DNA of 55,632 nt from Lacrimispora amygdalina (GCF_003432035.1 NZ_QOHO01000070.1:1-55632); one strand, 5' to 3'. Positions 37,085 through 46,500 are shown, counted from the stretch's first letter. The notes: generated by a model not told the origin, from the sequence alone. Translations and numbers: made by a program.

Positions 37085-38947
37085 ATGAAAATACTGGACA
37101 TCTACATCAATGGATTTGGGAAATTCCATGGCAGGAATTTGACATTCCATGATGGTATCAACATTGTTTATGGAAAAAATGAGGCTGGAAAATCCACAAT
37201 TCATACTTTTATCCGCAGCATGCTCTTTGGAATCGAACGGCAAAGAGGCAGAGCATCCAGAAATGATCTCTACTCCCGTTTTGAGCCATGGGAAAACAGC
37301 GGAACCTACGAAGGCCAGATCCGGGTAGAACATAAGGAACATATCTACCGGATCGAGCGTACCTTTCAAAAGAACAAAAAAGAATTTAAGGTGGTAGATG
37401 AAACTGCAGGACGGGAAATCGAGCCCACGAAAGCGTTTTTAGATGATCTCCTGTGCGGTTTAAGCGAAACCTCCTACATCAACACCATCAGCATCGGCCA
37501 GTTAAAAAGTGCTACTGACGAAGGCATGGTAACAGAGCTGAAAAACTATATTGCTAACTTAAATACAACGGGCAATCTCGCACTTAACATCACCAAAGCC
37601 GCCGCCTGCTTAAAGTCCCAGAGAAAAGAGCTGGAGGCCCAGATGGTGCCGGAAGCAGCACGCACCTATACCTCGTTATTAAGTGAAATCCGCAATATTG
37701 AAAAGGAGATTTCAGCCCCTGAGTATGAAAACCAGATTCAAACCTATCAGAAGCTCCGCGTGGATATGAAAACTGATTTGGAAGAACGGCAGGCAGAAAA
37801 GGAAGAGCTGATTAAAAAAGTGGCAAGAGGACGTCAGGTTCTCACAAGCAACCAGTTTACCGACCACGAATCCATTCAATCCTATTCCCAGAAGGCAAAG
37901 GAACATTATGATGATTACATGGAGGCCCAGGCAGCCTGTAACCGGAAGCCGAGAAAGATTGCTTCCGCAATTTCATTAATTATTGCAACACTTTTGCTTT
38001 GCAGCACCGGTATTATTTACTATATGGGGGAATCTAACTATTTCTCCGCGTATTATGGAGTTGATCTCATTCTGCTTCTAAGTATTTTCGTAAGCAGCGC
38101 TCTTATTTTCTATTTGATCGGCTTAATCCTTTTTCTAAGACTTCGCCATCACCTGAAGGATATGGAAATGAGCGGCAAGATACTTCAGGAAATCCTGTCC
38201 AGGCACCTAGGGGATACAGACATTTCCCCGGATTCCATACAGGCGTTTCAGAACCGCATGGCAGAATTTACCCGGCTCTGTTCTGCTGTCTCCAAATCAG
38301 AAGCTGCCATCAGTCAGAAAGCTGCTGAAATCGAAGAGCTGAATAAAAAGCTGGAAGGCTGCGGAGTAACCATTGAAATACAGCAAAAAAGCCAGTGGGA
38401 GCTGGAAAAAAAGCTGGATCATCTTTCCGGCTGTAAGACTCAGGCGGAAGGGCTGAAGCACATTCTTGCTGAAAATGACCGTATACGGGAGGAAATCTCT
38501 GCAGTAGACTTAGCACTGGAGACCATGACCAACTTATCTTCATCCATACGGGACTCTTTCGGACTTTACTTAAATAAGTCAGCTTCTGATTTAATAGCCG
38601 GAATCACAGGCGGGATCTACACCAGCATGAGCGTAGATGAGAACCTTAATATCTTCTTAAATACCAAAACAAAGCTGGTGCCTTTAGAGCAGGTCAGCAG
38701 CGGAACCATGGACCAGGTTTACCTGGCTCTTCGTCTGGCTGCTGCTACCTTAATTCAGACAGGTGATGAGAAGATGCCGTTTATTTTCGATGACAGCTTT
38801 GTCCTTTATGATGACGACAGACTTAAGACCGGTTTAAAATGGCTGTCAGCTACTTATACCAATCAGATTATTATTTTCACCTGCCACCAGAGGGAGGCGC
38901 AGATGATGACTGCCAACTTAATGCCTTATCATTTAATCGAAATATAA
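37085..38947 (+). CDS. YhaN/SbcC-like AAA ATPase with a membrane hairpin
   Basis: The 620-residue SMC-type ATPase has Walker A GKNEAGKST at residues 30-38 and long coiled coils on both sides of a central insert. The signature VSSGTMDQVYLALRLAAA and Walker B MPFIFDDSFV are in the last quarter. Unlike SbcC, the middle holds two transmembrane segments (about residues 297-316 and 329-352) and no zinc hook CxxC, as in YhaN-type proteins. It pairs with the upstream phosphoesterase, suggesting a membrane-associated DNA-processing complex. A YhaN-like annotation is the closest. Confidence 0.87.
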   Translation: MKILDIYINGFGKFHGRNLTFHDGINIVYGKNEAGKSTIHTFIRSMLFGIERQRGRASRNDLYSRFEPWENSGTYEGQIRVEHKEHIYRIERTFQKNKKEFKVVDETAGREIEPTKAFLDDLLCGLSETSYINTISIGQLKSATDEGMVTELKNYIANLNTTGNLALNITKAAACLKSQRKELEAQMVPEAARTYTSLLSEIRNIEKEISAPEYENQIQTYQKLRVDMKTDLEERQAEKEELIKKVARGRQVLTSNQFTDHESIQSYSQKAKEHYDDYMEAQAACNRKPRKIASAISLIIATLLLCSTGIIYYMGESNYFSAYYGVDLILLLSIFVSSALIFYLIGLILFLRLRHHLKDMEMSGKILQEILSRHLGDTDISPDSIQAFQNRMAEFTRLCSAVSKSEAAISQKAAEIEELNKKLEGCGVTIEIQQKSQWELEKKLDHLSGCKTQAEGLKHILAENDRIREEISAVDLALETMTNLSSSIRDSFGLYLNKSASDLIAGITGGIYTSMSVDENLNIFLNTKTKLVPLEQVSSGTMDQVYLALRLAAATLIQTGDEKMPFIFDDSFVLYDDDRLKTGLKWLSATYTNQIIIFTCHQREAQMMTANLMPYHLIEI

Positions 38948-38948
38948 G

Positions 38949-38988
38949 AAAATCCCTGAAAGAGGTTTTAATCTCTCTCAGGGATTTT
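38949..38988. terminator. bidirectional intrinsic terminator
   Basis: AAAATCCCTGAAAGAG and CTCTCTCAGGGATTTT pair around a short loop between the YhaN-like gene and the convergent brnQ. Confidence 0.88.
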
Positions 38989-38991
38989 ATA

Positions 38992-40308
38992 TTAATCACG
39001 GGTTTTAACTGACCTGATTATGATTCCGATTATAGCTCCGATTACAATGCCAAAGACTGTAGGACAAATCCAGCCAAGCCCGGCCGAATATAACGGAAGC
39101 TTTATAAGCAAATCATGTAAAAATCTGGCTCCTGCCTGTTCCAATGCCAGAAGCACTCCTGTTATTCCGGTTAATCCCATGGTACAGATATAGACCGCTC
39201 TCCAGCGTTTACCATCGCGAAATGCGAAAGAAAGTATAATCAGTACAATGGATATTGGATAAAGAGCATTTAAAACCGGAACTGATATTTCCAATATCTT
39301 ATTAAGTCCTGCATTGGAAATGATCAGACTGACCAGGGCGAATAAAAAAGCCCACGTCCGGTATCCTACCTTTGGTATAATGGTGCAGAAATACTTGCTG
39401 CAGCAGCTGATCAGACCGATGCAGGTGTTCAGGCATGCAATGAAAAAAACAGCTGCAAGCAAAACAAGACCGGCTTTTCCATATAAAAACTGTACCGCCT
39501 GATTTAAGGTCTGAGCACCGTTCTCCGTTACTCCGAATGCGCCACCCGTCACTGCACCTACATGAGTTAAAGCACTGTAGACCAGCAAAAGAATTCCCCC
39601 TGCAAAAAAACCGGCCCGAATGGTTTCCCGTACAACATCTGCTTCTTTCTTTATGCCCATGGCTTTAATATTAAGCGATATAATAATACCAAAATTTAAA
39701 GCTGCAATGGTATCCATGGTCATATAGCCTTCCAGAAAGCCTTTAATAAATGGTGTCTTCTGGTATGTTTCTGAAGGCTGTCCATAGGTCCCTGCCGGGT
39801 GAATAATACAACCTGCAAAGATCACTGCTATCAGAACCAAAAGTATAGGAGTCAGAATCTTACCCAGACGGTCTGTCAGCTTATCAGGTTTTAAAGCGAC
39901 CACAAATGCAATGGAAAAAAACACCACAGAGTACAAAAACTGCATCAGCCCGCTTGAGCTCCCCTCCTTTAGAAAAGGAACGACTGCCATTTCAAAGGAC
40001 GTACTTGCAGTTCTGGGAATGGCAAGGCATGGCCCGATGGATAAATAAATTAATAAGGTAAAAACAAATGCAAACATCGGGTGAACCCGCCCCGCCAGCT
40101 TATCCAGTCCGCCGGACTGGGCTACTGCGACGACTCCTAACACAGGAAAGCCAATTGCGGTTACAGCAAATCCTGCCACTGCAACCCAGGAAGCTGTTCC
40201 TGCTGAGGCACCTAAAAAGGGTGGAAATATCAGATTTCCCGCCCCAAAAAACATGGAGAATACGGTCAGCCCCGCTATAACTAATTTTTCTTTTGTTAAC
40301 CGCTCCAT
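38992..40308 (-). CDS. brnQ: branched-chain amino acid transporter BrnQ (LIVCS family)
   Basis: It is a sodium-coupled importer of Leu, Ile and Val in the membrane. The 438-residue protein has about 12 membrane segments and begins with the family block VIAGLTVFSMFFGAGNLIFPP, followed by YLSIGPCLAIPRTASTSFE. The start has GGAGGGGGATCT. It begins 13 bases after the prs stop on the same strand and may be cotranscribed with it. Confidence 0.95.
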   Translation of the reverse strand: MERLTKEKLVIAGLTVFSMFFGAGNLIFPPFLGASAGTASWVAVAGFAVTAIGFPVLGVVAVAQSGGLDKLAGRVHPMFAFVFTLLIYLSIGPCLAIPRTASTSFEMAVVPFLKEGSSSGLMQFLYSVVFFSIAFVVALKPDKLTDRLGKILTPILLVLIAVIFAGCIIHPAGTYGQPSETYQKTPFIKGFLEGYMTMDTIAALNFGIIISLNIKAMGIKKEADVVRETIRAGFFAGGILLLVYSALTHVGAVTGGAFGVTENGAQTLNQAVQFLYGKAGLVLLAAVFFIACLNTCIGLISCCSKYFCTIIPKVGYRTWAFLFALVSLIISNAGLNKILEISVPVLNALYPISIVLIILSFAFRDGKRWRAVYICTMGLTGITGVLLALEQAGARFLHDLLIKLPLYSAGLGWICPTVFGIVIGAIIGIIIRSVKTRD

Positions 40309-40321
40309 AGATCCCCCTCCA

Positions 40322-41500
40322 TTAACGGTCTCCGGCGCGGTAACGCTCCAGCAGACGGTTGATTCTGGTAGTTGGATTGAGCAGGCCGCTCAGGGAAGCA
40401 TCATGGTTTAAATTGTCAATTATAAGAGCAATGTATTTGCTCATATCAACATTGATATAATAAGGTCTGGACAGAAGATCCGGTGTCTGGTATACCAGAT
40501 TGGTGGTTAAAATCCTGTCGATAAGGCCATTTTCATAATATTCATCAAACTTTGCAAGACCATTGGTAAAGAGTCCGAACGTAGCGCATACAAATACTTT
40601 TCTGGCCTTTCTCCTCTTCAGCTCTTTTGCAACATCAAGCATACTTTCGCCAGAGGAGATCATGTCATCAACGATGATTACATCTTTGCCCTCCACACTG
40701 CTTCCCAGGAATTCATGAGCAACGATTGGATTGCGTCCATTTATAATCTGGGTATAATCACGCCGCTTATAGAACATACCCATATCAAGTCCCAGCACAT
40801 TGGCGAAGAATACTGCACGTCCCATCCCGCCTTCGTCCGGGCTGATTACCATCATATGCTCGCTGTCAATATCCAGTTCCTTTTCTTCTTTTAATAAGTA
40901 TTTGATAAACTGGTAAATTGGCTGAACAGTCTCAAAGCCTTTTAAAGGAATGGCATTCTGCACTCTGGGATCATGGGCATCAAAGGTAATAATGTTTTCC
41001 ACTCCCATATTCACAAGCTCGCGAAGTGCCAAAGCACAGTCAAGTGATTCTCTTCTGGAACGCTTATGCTGACGGCTCTCATATAAGAAAGGCATGATCA
41101 CATTAATACGTCTTGGTTTGCCTGCAGATGCTGCAATCACACGCTTTAAATCCTGAAAATGATCATCAGGGGACATGTGGTTGGTCATCCCGCACAGAGA
41201 ACAGGTCAGACTATAGTTGCACACGTCAACCATGATATAAAGGTCGTCGCCTCGCACTGACTGCTGCAGGGTTCCTTTCGCCTCACCGGTTCCAAATCTG
41301 GGGGTGCTGGCTCCAATGATGTAAGTATCTCTCTGATAACCGGAAAAAGCGATGGTAGATTTATGTTCACTTTCCCGATCCTGTCTCCATGCTACCAGGT
41401 AATCATTCACTTTTTCTCCCAGTTCCTTGCAGCTTTTTAAAGGAATTAAGCCTAATGGTCCAACCGGAATGGTTTCTATCGTTTTCTCTTCGTAAAGCAT
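40322..41500 (-). CDS. prs: ribose-phosphate pyrophosphokinase (atypical PRPP synthetase)
   Basis: It makes PRPP, the precursor of nucleotides, His and Trp. The 392-residue protein is longer than the usual 315. It has an atypical sequence: the PRPP-binding loop VIIVDDMISSGESM near 300 is intact, but the classical DLHAxQIQGFF motif is replaced by FDAHDPRVQNAIPLKGFE. There is also a Cys-containing insert (TCSLCGMTNHMSPDDHF) near residue 108. The start ATG at 41500 follows GGAGGAG by seven bases and is preferred over the frame to 41530. Such divergent long PRPP synthetases are common in Lachnospiraceae. Confidence 0.9.
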   Translation of the reverse strand: MLYEEKTIETIPVGPLGLIPLKSCKELGEKVNDYLVAWRQDRESEHKSTIAFSGYQRDTYIIGASTPRFGTGEAKGTLQQSVRGDDLYIMVDVCNYSLTCSLCGMTNHMSPDDHFQDLKRVIAASAGKPRRINVIMPFLYESRQHKRSRRESLDCALALRELVNMGVENIITFDAHDPRVQNAIPLKGFETVQPIYQFIKYLLKEEKELDIDSEHMMVISPDEGGMGRAVFFANVLGLDMGMFYKRRDYTQIINGRNPIVAHEFLGSSVEGKDVIIVDDMISSGESMLDVAKELKRRKARKVFVCATFGLFTNGLAKFDEYYENGLIDRILTTNLVYQTPDLLSRPYYINVDMSKYIALIIDNLNHDASLSGLLNPTTRINRLLERYRAGDR

Positions 41501-41572
41501 TTGTTTCTCCTCCAACGTGTCCTTATGCAATGCAACGGTTCTTTTATATCATTATGCGCGAAAATAGTCAAG

Positions 41573-42562
41573 TTAATCGGATAGTTTTTTCCTGATCCTG
41601 ATATCATCACCGTAGAGAGGAATCACGGTATAGCGGCTGATTAGCCTGGAGGTTACACGCTCTGTATAACGGTCTCTCAGTTCGTTAATCGGATGATTGG
41701 TGGAAATAATCGTGGACTTTAAAGAATTAAGCCGTTCATTAATGCAGTAAAAAAGTTCGGAAGAGGTAAAGCTGTTATTCAACTCTGTTCCCAGATCATC
41801 AATGATTAAAAGATCGCAGTCCAGAATGTACTGATACATTCCTTTCATATCATCTTCATCCTGATAATCAAACCGGTTTTTTGAAAACACTTCAAAGAGG
41901 TCGTTTGCAGATAAATAGATCACGGAGTAATATTTATCGATCAGTTCTTTGGCAATACAGTTTGTTAAAAACGTCTTCCCAACTCCAGTCGGTCCTGTAA
42001 ACAACAGATTACCATGATCTTTGGATAGATTTTTAATGAAATTTTTACAGGTATCCGTAACCTGCATCATATACTGTTTCACTGTCCTGTTTAAAACCGG
42101 AATTACTCTGGTATCATCAAAATACTCATAGGAAAATGTATCGAAATTCTCAACTGCAATAATCTGTTCAATATTAGACTGTGCGTATAAATACTTCATC
42201 TCTGACTGACGGAAGCAGTGGCATTTAACACCCTCTGCATACCCGGTATCTTTACAGTCCTTACATAAGTACTGCATCTCCATAAAATCCGCCGGATACC
42301 CGTAGGACTTTAAAAGAACCGTCTTCTGCTCCCTCAGATCTGCAATTTCATCTCTCAGCTCTTTTAAGGCTTCCTTATCTCCGTCCAAAAGCCTTCTGGC
42401 GCAGACGACCGCTCTCGTGCTGATGGAATCATCAAGTTCCTTTATCACAGGTATCTTATTATATACTTGCGCAATCCGCTTTTCCTGTTCATGCCGGTTC
42501 TTTAACTGCTGCTGCCCATAAGCCCGCATGATGGCATCATATTGTGAATTGCTAAGTGCCAT
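41573..42562 (-). CDS. DnaI/DnaC-like helicase loader ATPase
   Basis: The 329-residue AAA+ protein has Walker A GPTGVGKTFLTN near residue 188, Walker B LLIIDDLGTEL and the sensor segment IISTNHPINELRDRY. An N-terminal zinc-binding motif of DnaI type is visible (CKDCKDTGYAEGVKCHC, near residue 98). It loads the replicative helicase at origins and restart sites. It follows dnaD by 32 bases; both are minus strand and directly downstream of the DnaA-box cluster. Confidence 0.92.
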   Translation of the reverse strand: MALSNSQYDAIMRAYGQQQLKNRHEQEKRIAQVYNKIPVIKELDDSISTRAVVCARRLLDGDKEALKELRDEIADLREQKTVLLKSYGYPADFMEMQYLCKDCKDTGYAEGVKCHCFRQSEMKYLYAQSNIEQIIAVENFDTFSYEYFDDTRVIPVLNRTVKQYMMQVTDTCKNFIKNLSKDHGNLLFTGPTGVGKTFLTNCIAKELIDKYYSVIYLSANDLFEVFSKNRFDYQDEDDMKGMYQYILDCDLLIIDDLGTELNNSFTSSELFYCINERLNSLKSTIISTNHPINELRDRYTERVTSRLISRYTVIPLYGDDIRIRKKLSD

Positions 42563-42594
42563 AACTACCTCCGTTCCTGTTGTGTTATCTACCG

Positions 42595-43662
42595 TTACTT
42601 AAGCTCCGTCAGCTGTCCAAGAATAAGGGCATCATAATCGATCTCCCGTTGAGGGAAATTCTGAAACTGGTTCTGCCCGCTTCTTCCCTTTGTGCCTGCT
42701 GCCTGCTTATATTCTCCGCCTCCTGTGCCCGCTGCCGTCTTTTGGCCTTTATCGCCTCCAGCCTTTTTCCGGTCCGCATGCTGCTCGTCCAGCCTGCGGA
42801 TATCTTCCATTGTACGGGCTCCGGCTTTCTTCCAGCCTTCTATAATCTTGTCCGTATAAGGAAAGCTTGGGGAATGTGTCGCTGTCAAAGTGCGGCTGCA
42901 TGCTTCCATAACCAGCTCTTTTGTAAATCCGTAAGTACGGAACCATTTATCCATATACTCCCGCTCTGAGTCACCCGGATTTCGGTCACTCAGTCCAAAC
43001 GCCCTCATGACTGCAAAGGTATCCTTAGAAAAAGTAAGTGCATTATTCTTCGCATCATCTACCGTCTTAATACCCTTTTCGTGCCAGTTGATGGCTACCG
43101 TCTCAATATACCGGATGCTGGTATGTCCACCCTGTACACAATACTCGACCACATATTCTAAAAGCTCCGTTGGCATATGAAGCCCATCATAAAGATAAGC
43201 AAATACCTCACATTCTCTCTGAGTGAAAACTTTGTTCATATATTTCTGGGCAATATAAAGCAGCTGGGAAAAATCCTCGTCTCCTGCCAGCCCGCTGATC
43301 TGATCCGGAGTGTAGGATTTACGGCCTGCGGATTCCACAGGTTTCTCCTTTTTCTCTTCCGCTGCCGAGCGTCCGGAACATGCAGTCTCCGATACTGCAG
43401 AAGAAACCTGCGGCTTTGTAACGGCCTCCTCATCTAATACCCCGGCTTTTTTCCAGTAAGATAAGGCGCGCATTACATCGGCCTCTGTATGGTTTAAAGC
43501 ATCGGCGATCCCGGATACGGTTACCTCTTCCCCTTCATGACGAATCAGAAACAGGTATTCTTTTATGTATTCACCATTCGCCGAGGCCATAAAATCATCT
43601 ATAAATTGATTGGATATTATCGTACCATTGATCTTAAAACTGCTCTTAAAATTCACCGCCAT
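42595..43662 (-). CDS. dnaD: DnaD-family primosomal protein
   Basis: The 355-residue protein has an N-terminal winged helix (DDFMASANGEYIKEYLFLI, SGIADALNHTEADVMRALSYWKKAG) followed by a DnaD/DnaB C-terminal domain: FAYLYDGLHMPTELLEYVVEYC and TSIRYIETVAINWHEKGI. A second similar C-terminal helix set ends in a basic Gly-rich tail. It is a replication-initiation remodelling factor that works with the helicase loader just downstream. The upstream region is the DnaA-box cluster at 43726-43925. Confidence 0.9.
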   Translation of the reverse strand: MAVNFKSSFKINGTIISNQFIDDFMASANGEYIKEYLFLIRHEGEEVTVSGIADALNHTEADVMRALSYWKKAGVLDEEAVTKPQVSSAVSETACSGRSAAEEKKEKPVESAGRKSYTPDQISGLAGDEDFSQLLYIAQKYMNKVFTQRECEVFAYLYDGLHMPTELLEYVVEYCVQGGHTSIRYIETVAINWHEKGIKTVDDAKNNALTFSKDTFAVMRAFGLSDRNPGDSEREYMDKWFRTYGFTKELVMEACSRTLTATHSPSFPYTDKIIEGWKKAGARTMEDIRRLDEQHADRKKAGGDKGQKTAAGTGGGEYKQAAGTKGRSGQNQFQNFPQREIDYDALILGQLTELK

Positions 43663-43725
43663 AACCTCACCTTTTTATCATGTTCCTATCATACCACAGG
43701 TCTTTCCAAAAGAAAATAGGGGCAG

Positions 43726-43925
43726 TTATCCACTAAATCAATTGTGGATATTGTGGATAATGTGGAAACCAAGTATACATAATCTTGGTTTATCCACTAT
43801 GATCCTGTTGAATTGCTGATAAAACCGAGATTTTTTAAATTGTGAGACGATAATTTATGTAAATTAAAAAATCCACATAGTTTCTTAACATAAAATGTTG
43901 AAAACTATGTGGATAATGTGGATAA
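43726..43925. promoter_or_regulatory. DnaA-box cluster between murC and dnaD
   Basis: In 200 bases there are three perfect DnaA boxes (TGTGGATAA, i.e. TTATCCACA, at 43752-43760, 43908-43916 and 43917-43925, the last two in direct tandem). Three single-mismatch versions lie at 43726-43734, 43743-43751 and 43790-43798, and weaker ones at 43761 (TGTGGAAAC) and 43869 (AAATCCACA). Two inverted repeats also lie here: AAACCAAG/CTTGGTTT at 43766-43791, and ATCCACATAGTTT/AAACTATGTGGAT at 43871-43914. The AT-rich spacer is gene-free. It is probably a DnaA titration or regulatory site acting on dnaD-dnaI, whose minus-strand promoter must lie here. Confidence 0.8.
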
Positions 43926-45305
43926 CTATAAGCCCAACAGCTTTTCTCCCACTTTTACAATGTCTCCGGCACCCATAGTTATCAACAAATCACCGTGTAT
44001 ACAATTTTCTAAAATAAATGTTTCAATCTCATCAAACGAGGTAATATAATGCGCTTTTACACCTTTTTTCTCTATTCTATCCACGATATCTGCAGAACTG
44101 ATCCCCAGATTATCGGTTTCTCTTGCTGCATAAATTTCTGCCAGAACTACCTCATCTGCCAGAGACAGTGCATCTGCAAATTCGTCAAGAAATGCCTTTG
44201 TACGTGTATATGTATGGGGTTGGAAAACAACCCACAGTTTTTTATGGGGATAGTGCTGCGCTGTATTCAGGGTTGCGCGGATCTCCTGGGGATGATGGGC
44301 ATAATCATCAATGATGGTGACGCCTCCCAGCTCCCCCTTCTTTTCAAAACGCCTGTTGGTACCTGTAAAATGTTTTAGCCCCTTTTTTACCTGATCCAGT
44401 GATATTCCAAGCTCCGCGCAAACGGCGGCAGCTGCCAGGGAATTATACACATTGTGTTCTCCGGGTACTCCAAGGGTAACCGAATCTACGACAGTGTCAT
44501 CAATCTTTAAATCATAGGTGGCTCTTGCCAGATCATCGAACTGAATGGTCTCCGCCTGGTATCTGCTTCCGGCTTTCTTTCCAAACGTAATCACCCTACA
44601 GGGAAGATCACGAACGATCTCCTCGATATTTTCAATGTCGTTATTAATCACCAGCAGTCCATCCTCAGGCAGCTTCTGGGCAAACAGCCGGAAAGAGTTA
44701 CGAATATCCTTGATATCTTTAAAGAAATCCAGATGATCTGCCTCTATATTTAAAATTATCTCAACAGTCGGATAAAAGGACAGAAAACTGTTGGTATATT
44801 CACAGGCTTCGGTCACAAAAAGTTCCGGACCTCCCACACGGATATTTCCCCCTATGGAGTTTAAAATTCCTCCTACGGAAATAGTGGGATCCGCATCTGC
44901 ACAGAGAAGAACCTCAGTAATCATAGAGGTTGTCGTAGTTTTTCCGTGGGTTCCTGAAATCGCAATCGCATTCTCATAATTCTTCATCATCTGACCAAGC
45001 AGCTCAGCCCTGCTTAAAATGGGCAGTCCCTTTTCTTTTGCAGCTTTCAGCTCAGGATTATCAGAGTGTACTGCAGCCGTATAAACCACCACATCGATTC
45101 CTTCTGTAATATTCTCCGCACACTGTCCATACGCAATCTTTGCGCCTTTTGCTTCCAGGTGATGCGTCAGTTCCGATTCATGTGAATCTGATCCGGTTAC
45201 TGTAAATCCCTCATCCATGAGAATCTCAGCCAGACCGCTCATGCTGATTCCTCCAATACCAATAAAATGAACTGCCTGCGGTTTATGAAAATCAATCTGA
45301 TACAT
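43926..45305 (-). CDS. murC: UDP-N-acetylmuramate--L-alanine ligase MurC
   Basis: It adds L-Ala to UDP-MurNAc, the first amino-acid step of peptidoglycan. The 459 residues include VHFIGIGGISMSGLAEIL (N-terminal Rossmann loop), AISGTHGKTTTTSMI near 113-127, EACEYTNSFLSFYPTVEIILNIEADHLDFF, and GVPGEHNVYNSLAA. The stop codon lies within a DnaA-box cluster. Confidence 0.97.
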   Translation of the reverse strand: MYQIDFHKPQAVHFIGIGGISMSGLAEILMDEGFTVTGSDSHESELTHHLEAKGAKIAYGQCAENITEGIDVVVYTAAVHSDNPELKAAKEKGLPILSRAELLGQMMKNYENAIAISGTHGKTTTTSMITEVLLCADADPTISVGGILNSIGGNIRVGGPELFVTEACEYTNSFLSFYPTVEIILNIEADHLDFFKDIKDIRNSFRLFAQKLPEDGLLVINNDIENIEEIVRDLPCRVITFGKKAGSRYQAETIQFDDLARATYDLKIDDTVVDSVTLGVPGEHNVYNSLAAAAVCAELGISLDQVKKGLKHFTGTNRRFEKKGELGGVTIIDDYAHHPQEIRATLNTAQHYPHKKLWVVFQPHTYTRTKAFLDEFADALSLADEVVLAEIYAARETDNLGISSADIVDRIEKKGVKAHYITSFDEIETFILENCIHGDLLITMGAGDIVKVGEKLLGL

Positions 45306-45506
45306 GCTTTATCCATCCTTAATTTATTGTTTTATTTATGTAACGGTTACTTCCACTTACTTTTACTGCTTTTTTCTTATAAAGTCAACCGCTTTCTTCT
45401 TTATTATATAAGAAAAATGGAAGAAAATCTACCTGTGAATCCAAACTGGAATTATGCGGCATGGTGAGATGCTCTGTTTGCAGCTGCGGCATTTTTCAAA
45501 TAACAT

Positions 45507-45550
45507 AAAAATGCACCTTACAGATTCTATGACCTGTAAAGTGCACTTTA
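45507..45550 (-). terminator. intrinsic terminator of the 297-aa gene
   Basis: On the minus strand AAAGTGCACTTTACAG pairs with CTGTAAGGTGCATTTT, ending in a T-rich tract. It follows the gene ending at 45583. Confidence 0.75.
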
Positions 45551-45582
45551 TGACATGGAAATTATGATCCGGATAATGCAAG

Positions 45583-46476
45583 TTATGCCCGTACAGGCAT
45601 AAATCCTCTATAATCATCGTTTCCAGCCGAAGCCTCTGCTACCGATGCAATCAAATAAATCATTTCCTTATAACTTCTAAACAGCTGCTGCTGTCTGCCC
45701 TCTCTCCAGTAAATAATTCCCTGCCAGGTTGCGTGTTCATGAAATAGCACTTTAACAGAGAAAGACGCAATCTTCCCTCCTCTTCTGCAGAGCGTACATG
45801 CATCACTGGATATCAGCTGTCCATAATTCAGCCCGTACTTGGGTATATCGTCATTTTTCAGTTCATATTCCATAAATGTACCAAGAGACTTTGCCAGATC
45901 CACGGGCTCCACCTGCTGCTCTAATGTCTCAGACGGTATATTCTGGTAATTTCCTGTAAACTTTCCGGAATGGTAGGTATCAATTGCTATATGGCAGGTC
46001 GTCATAATGTTATTAACCTGCTCTTTTCTGTCATTACCGGTCAAAAGAAGGTACATGGCTAGAATCAGTTCAAGTTCACTTTCAAAAGATATCTTCACAT
46101 CTCCTTCGACCCACTTTATATTCCCCTGCCAGCTTGCATAATACCGATACTGTACAAAAACACAAAAGGTCGCCAATTTTCCAGGTCTTTCTTTTTCACT
46201 GCTTTTTTTAATTTCGGGAGTAAGATCGTCTATTCCAGAAAACTGCCGCCGTTGAACCGTCTGCTTCGGACAGCCCAGCTGATCAAATATCCGATCCATA
46301 TTAAAAAACATCTCCAGGAGGCTTTCAAATAATATTCCGCCAGAGCCGCTTTCATGAAATAAAATCCCTTTTATACTATTATCTTCAAATTCATCTACCG
46401 CTATTGTAAAATACCTGTCTGAATTACGAACCACACTCATTCTTCCAACTGTCATCCCTTCACCATAGTCTTTCAT
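45583..46476 (-). CDS. uncharacterised 297-aa protein with repeated SWQG domain
   Basis: I do not recognise a named family. The protein holds at least two copies, probably three, of a ~45-residue unit. One is ATFCVFVQYRYYASWQGNIKWVEG followed by a FESELELILAMYLLL helix. Another is ASFSVKVLFHEHATWQGIIYWREG followed by a FRSYKEMIYLIA helix. A degenerate third copy may lie near residue 25 (KGILFHESGSGG, then LFESLLEMF). Between them is a mostly helical linker. No signal peptide. The gene is alone on the minus strand with its own promoter (-10 at 46542-46537) and a terminator. Function unknown. Confidence 0.7.
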   Translation of the reverse strand: MKDYGEGMTVGRMSVVRNSDRYFTIAVDEFEDNSIKGILFHESGSGGILFESLLEMFFNMDRIFDQLGCPKQTVQRRQFSGIDDLTPEIKKSSEKERPGKLATFCVFVQYRYYASWQGNIKWVEGDVKISFESELELILAMYLLLTGNDRKEQVNNIMTTCHIAIDTYHSGKFTGNYQNIPSETLEQQVEPVDLAKSLGTFMEYELKNDDIPKYGLNYGQLISSDACTLCRRGGKIASFSVKVLFHEHATWQGIIYWREGRQQQLFRSYKEMIYLIASVAEASAGNDDYRGFMPVRA

Positions 46477-46500
46477 TTGTAAATTTATTATATAAAAAAA

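Noticed and set aside
45507-45550. Inverted repeat after the 297-aa gene as a regulatory dyad
   Set aside because: Position, GC-containing stem and T-rich end fit a terminator better.
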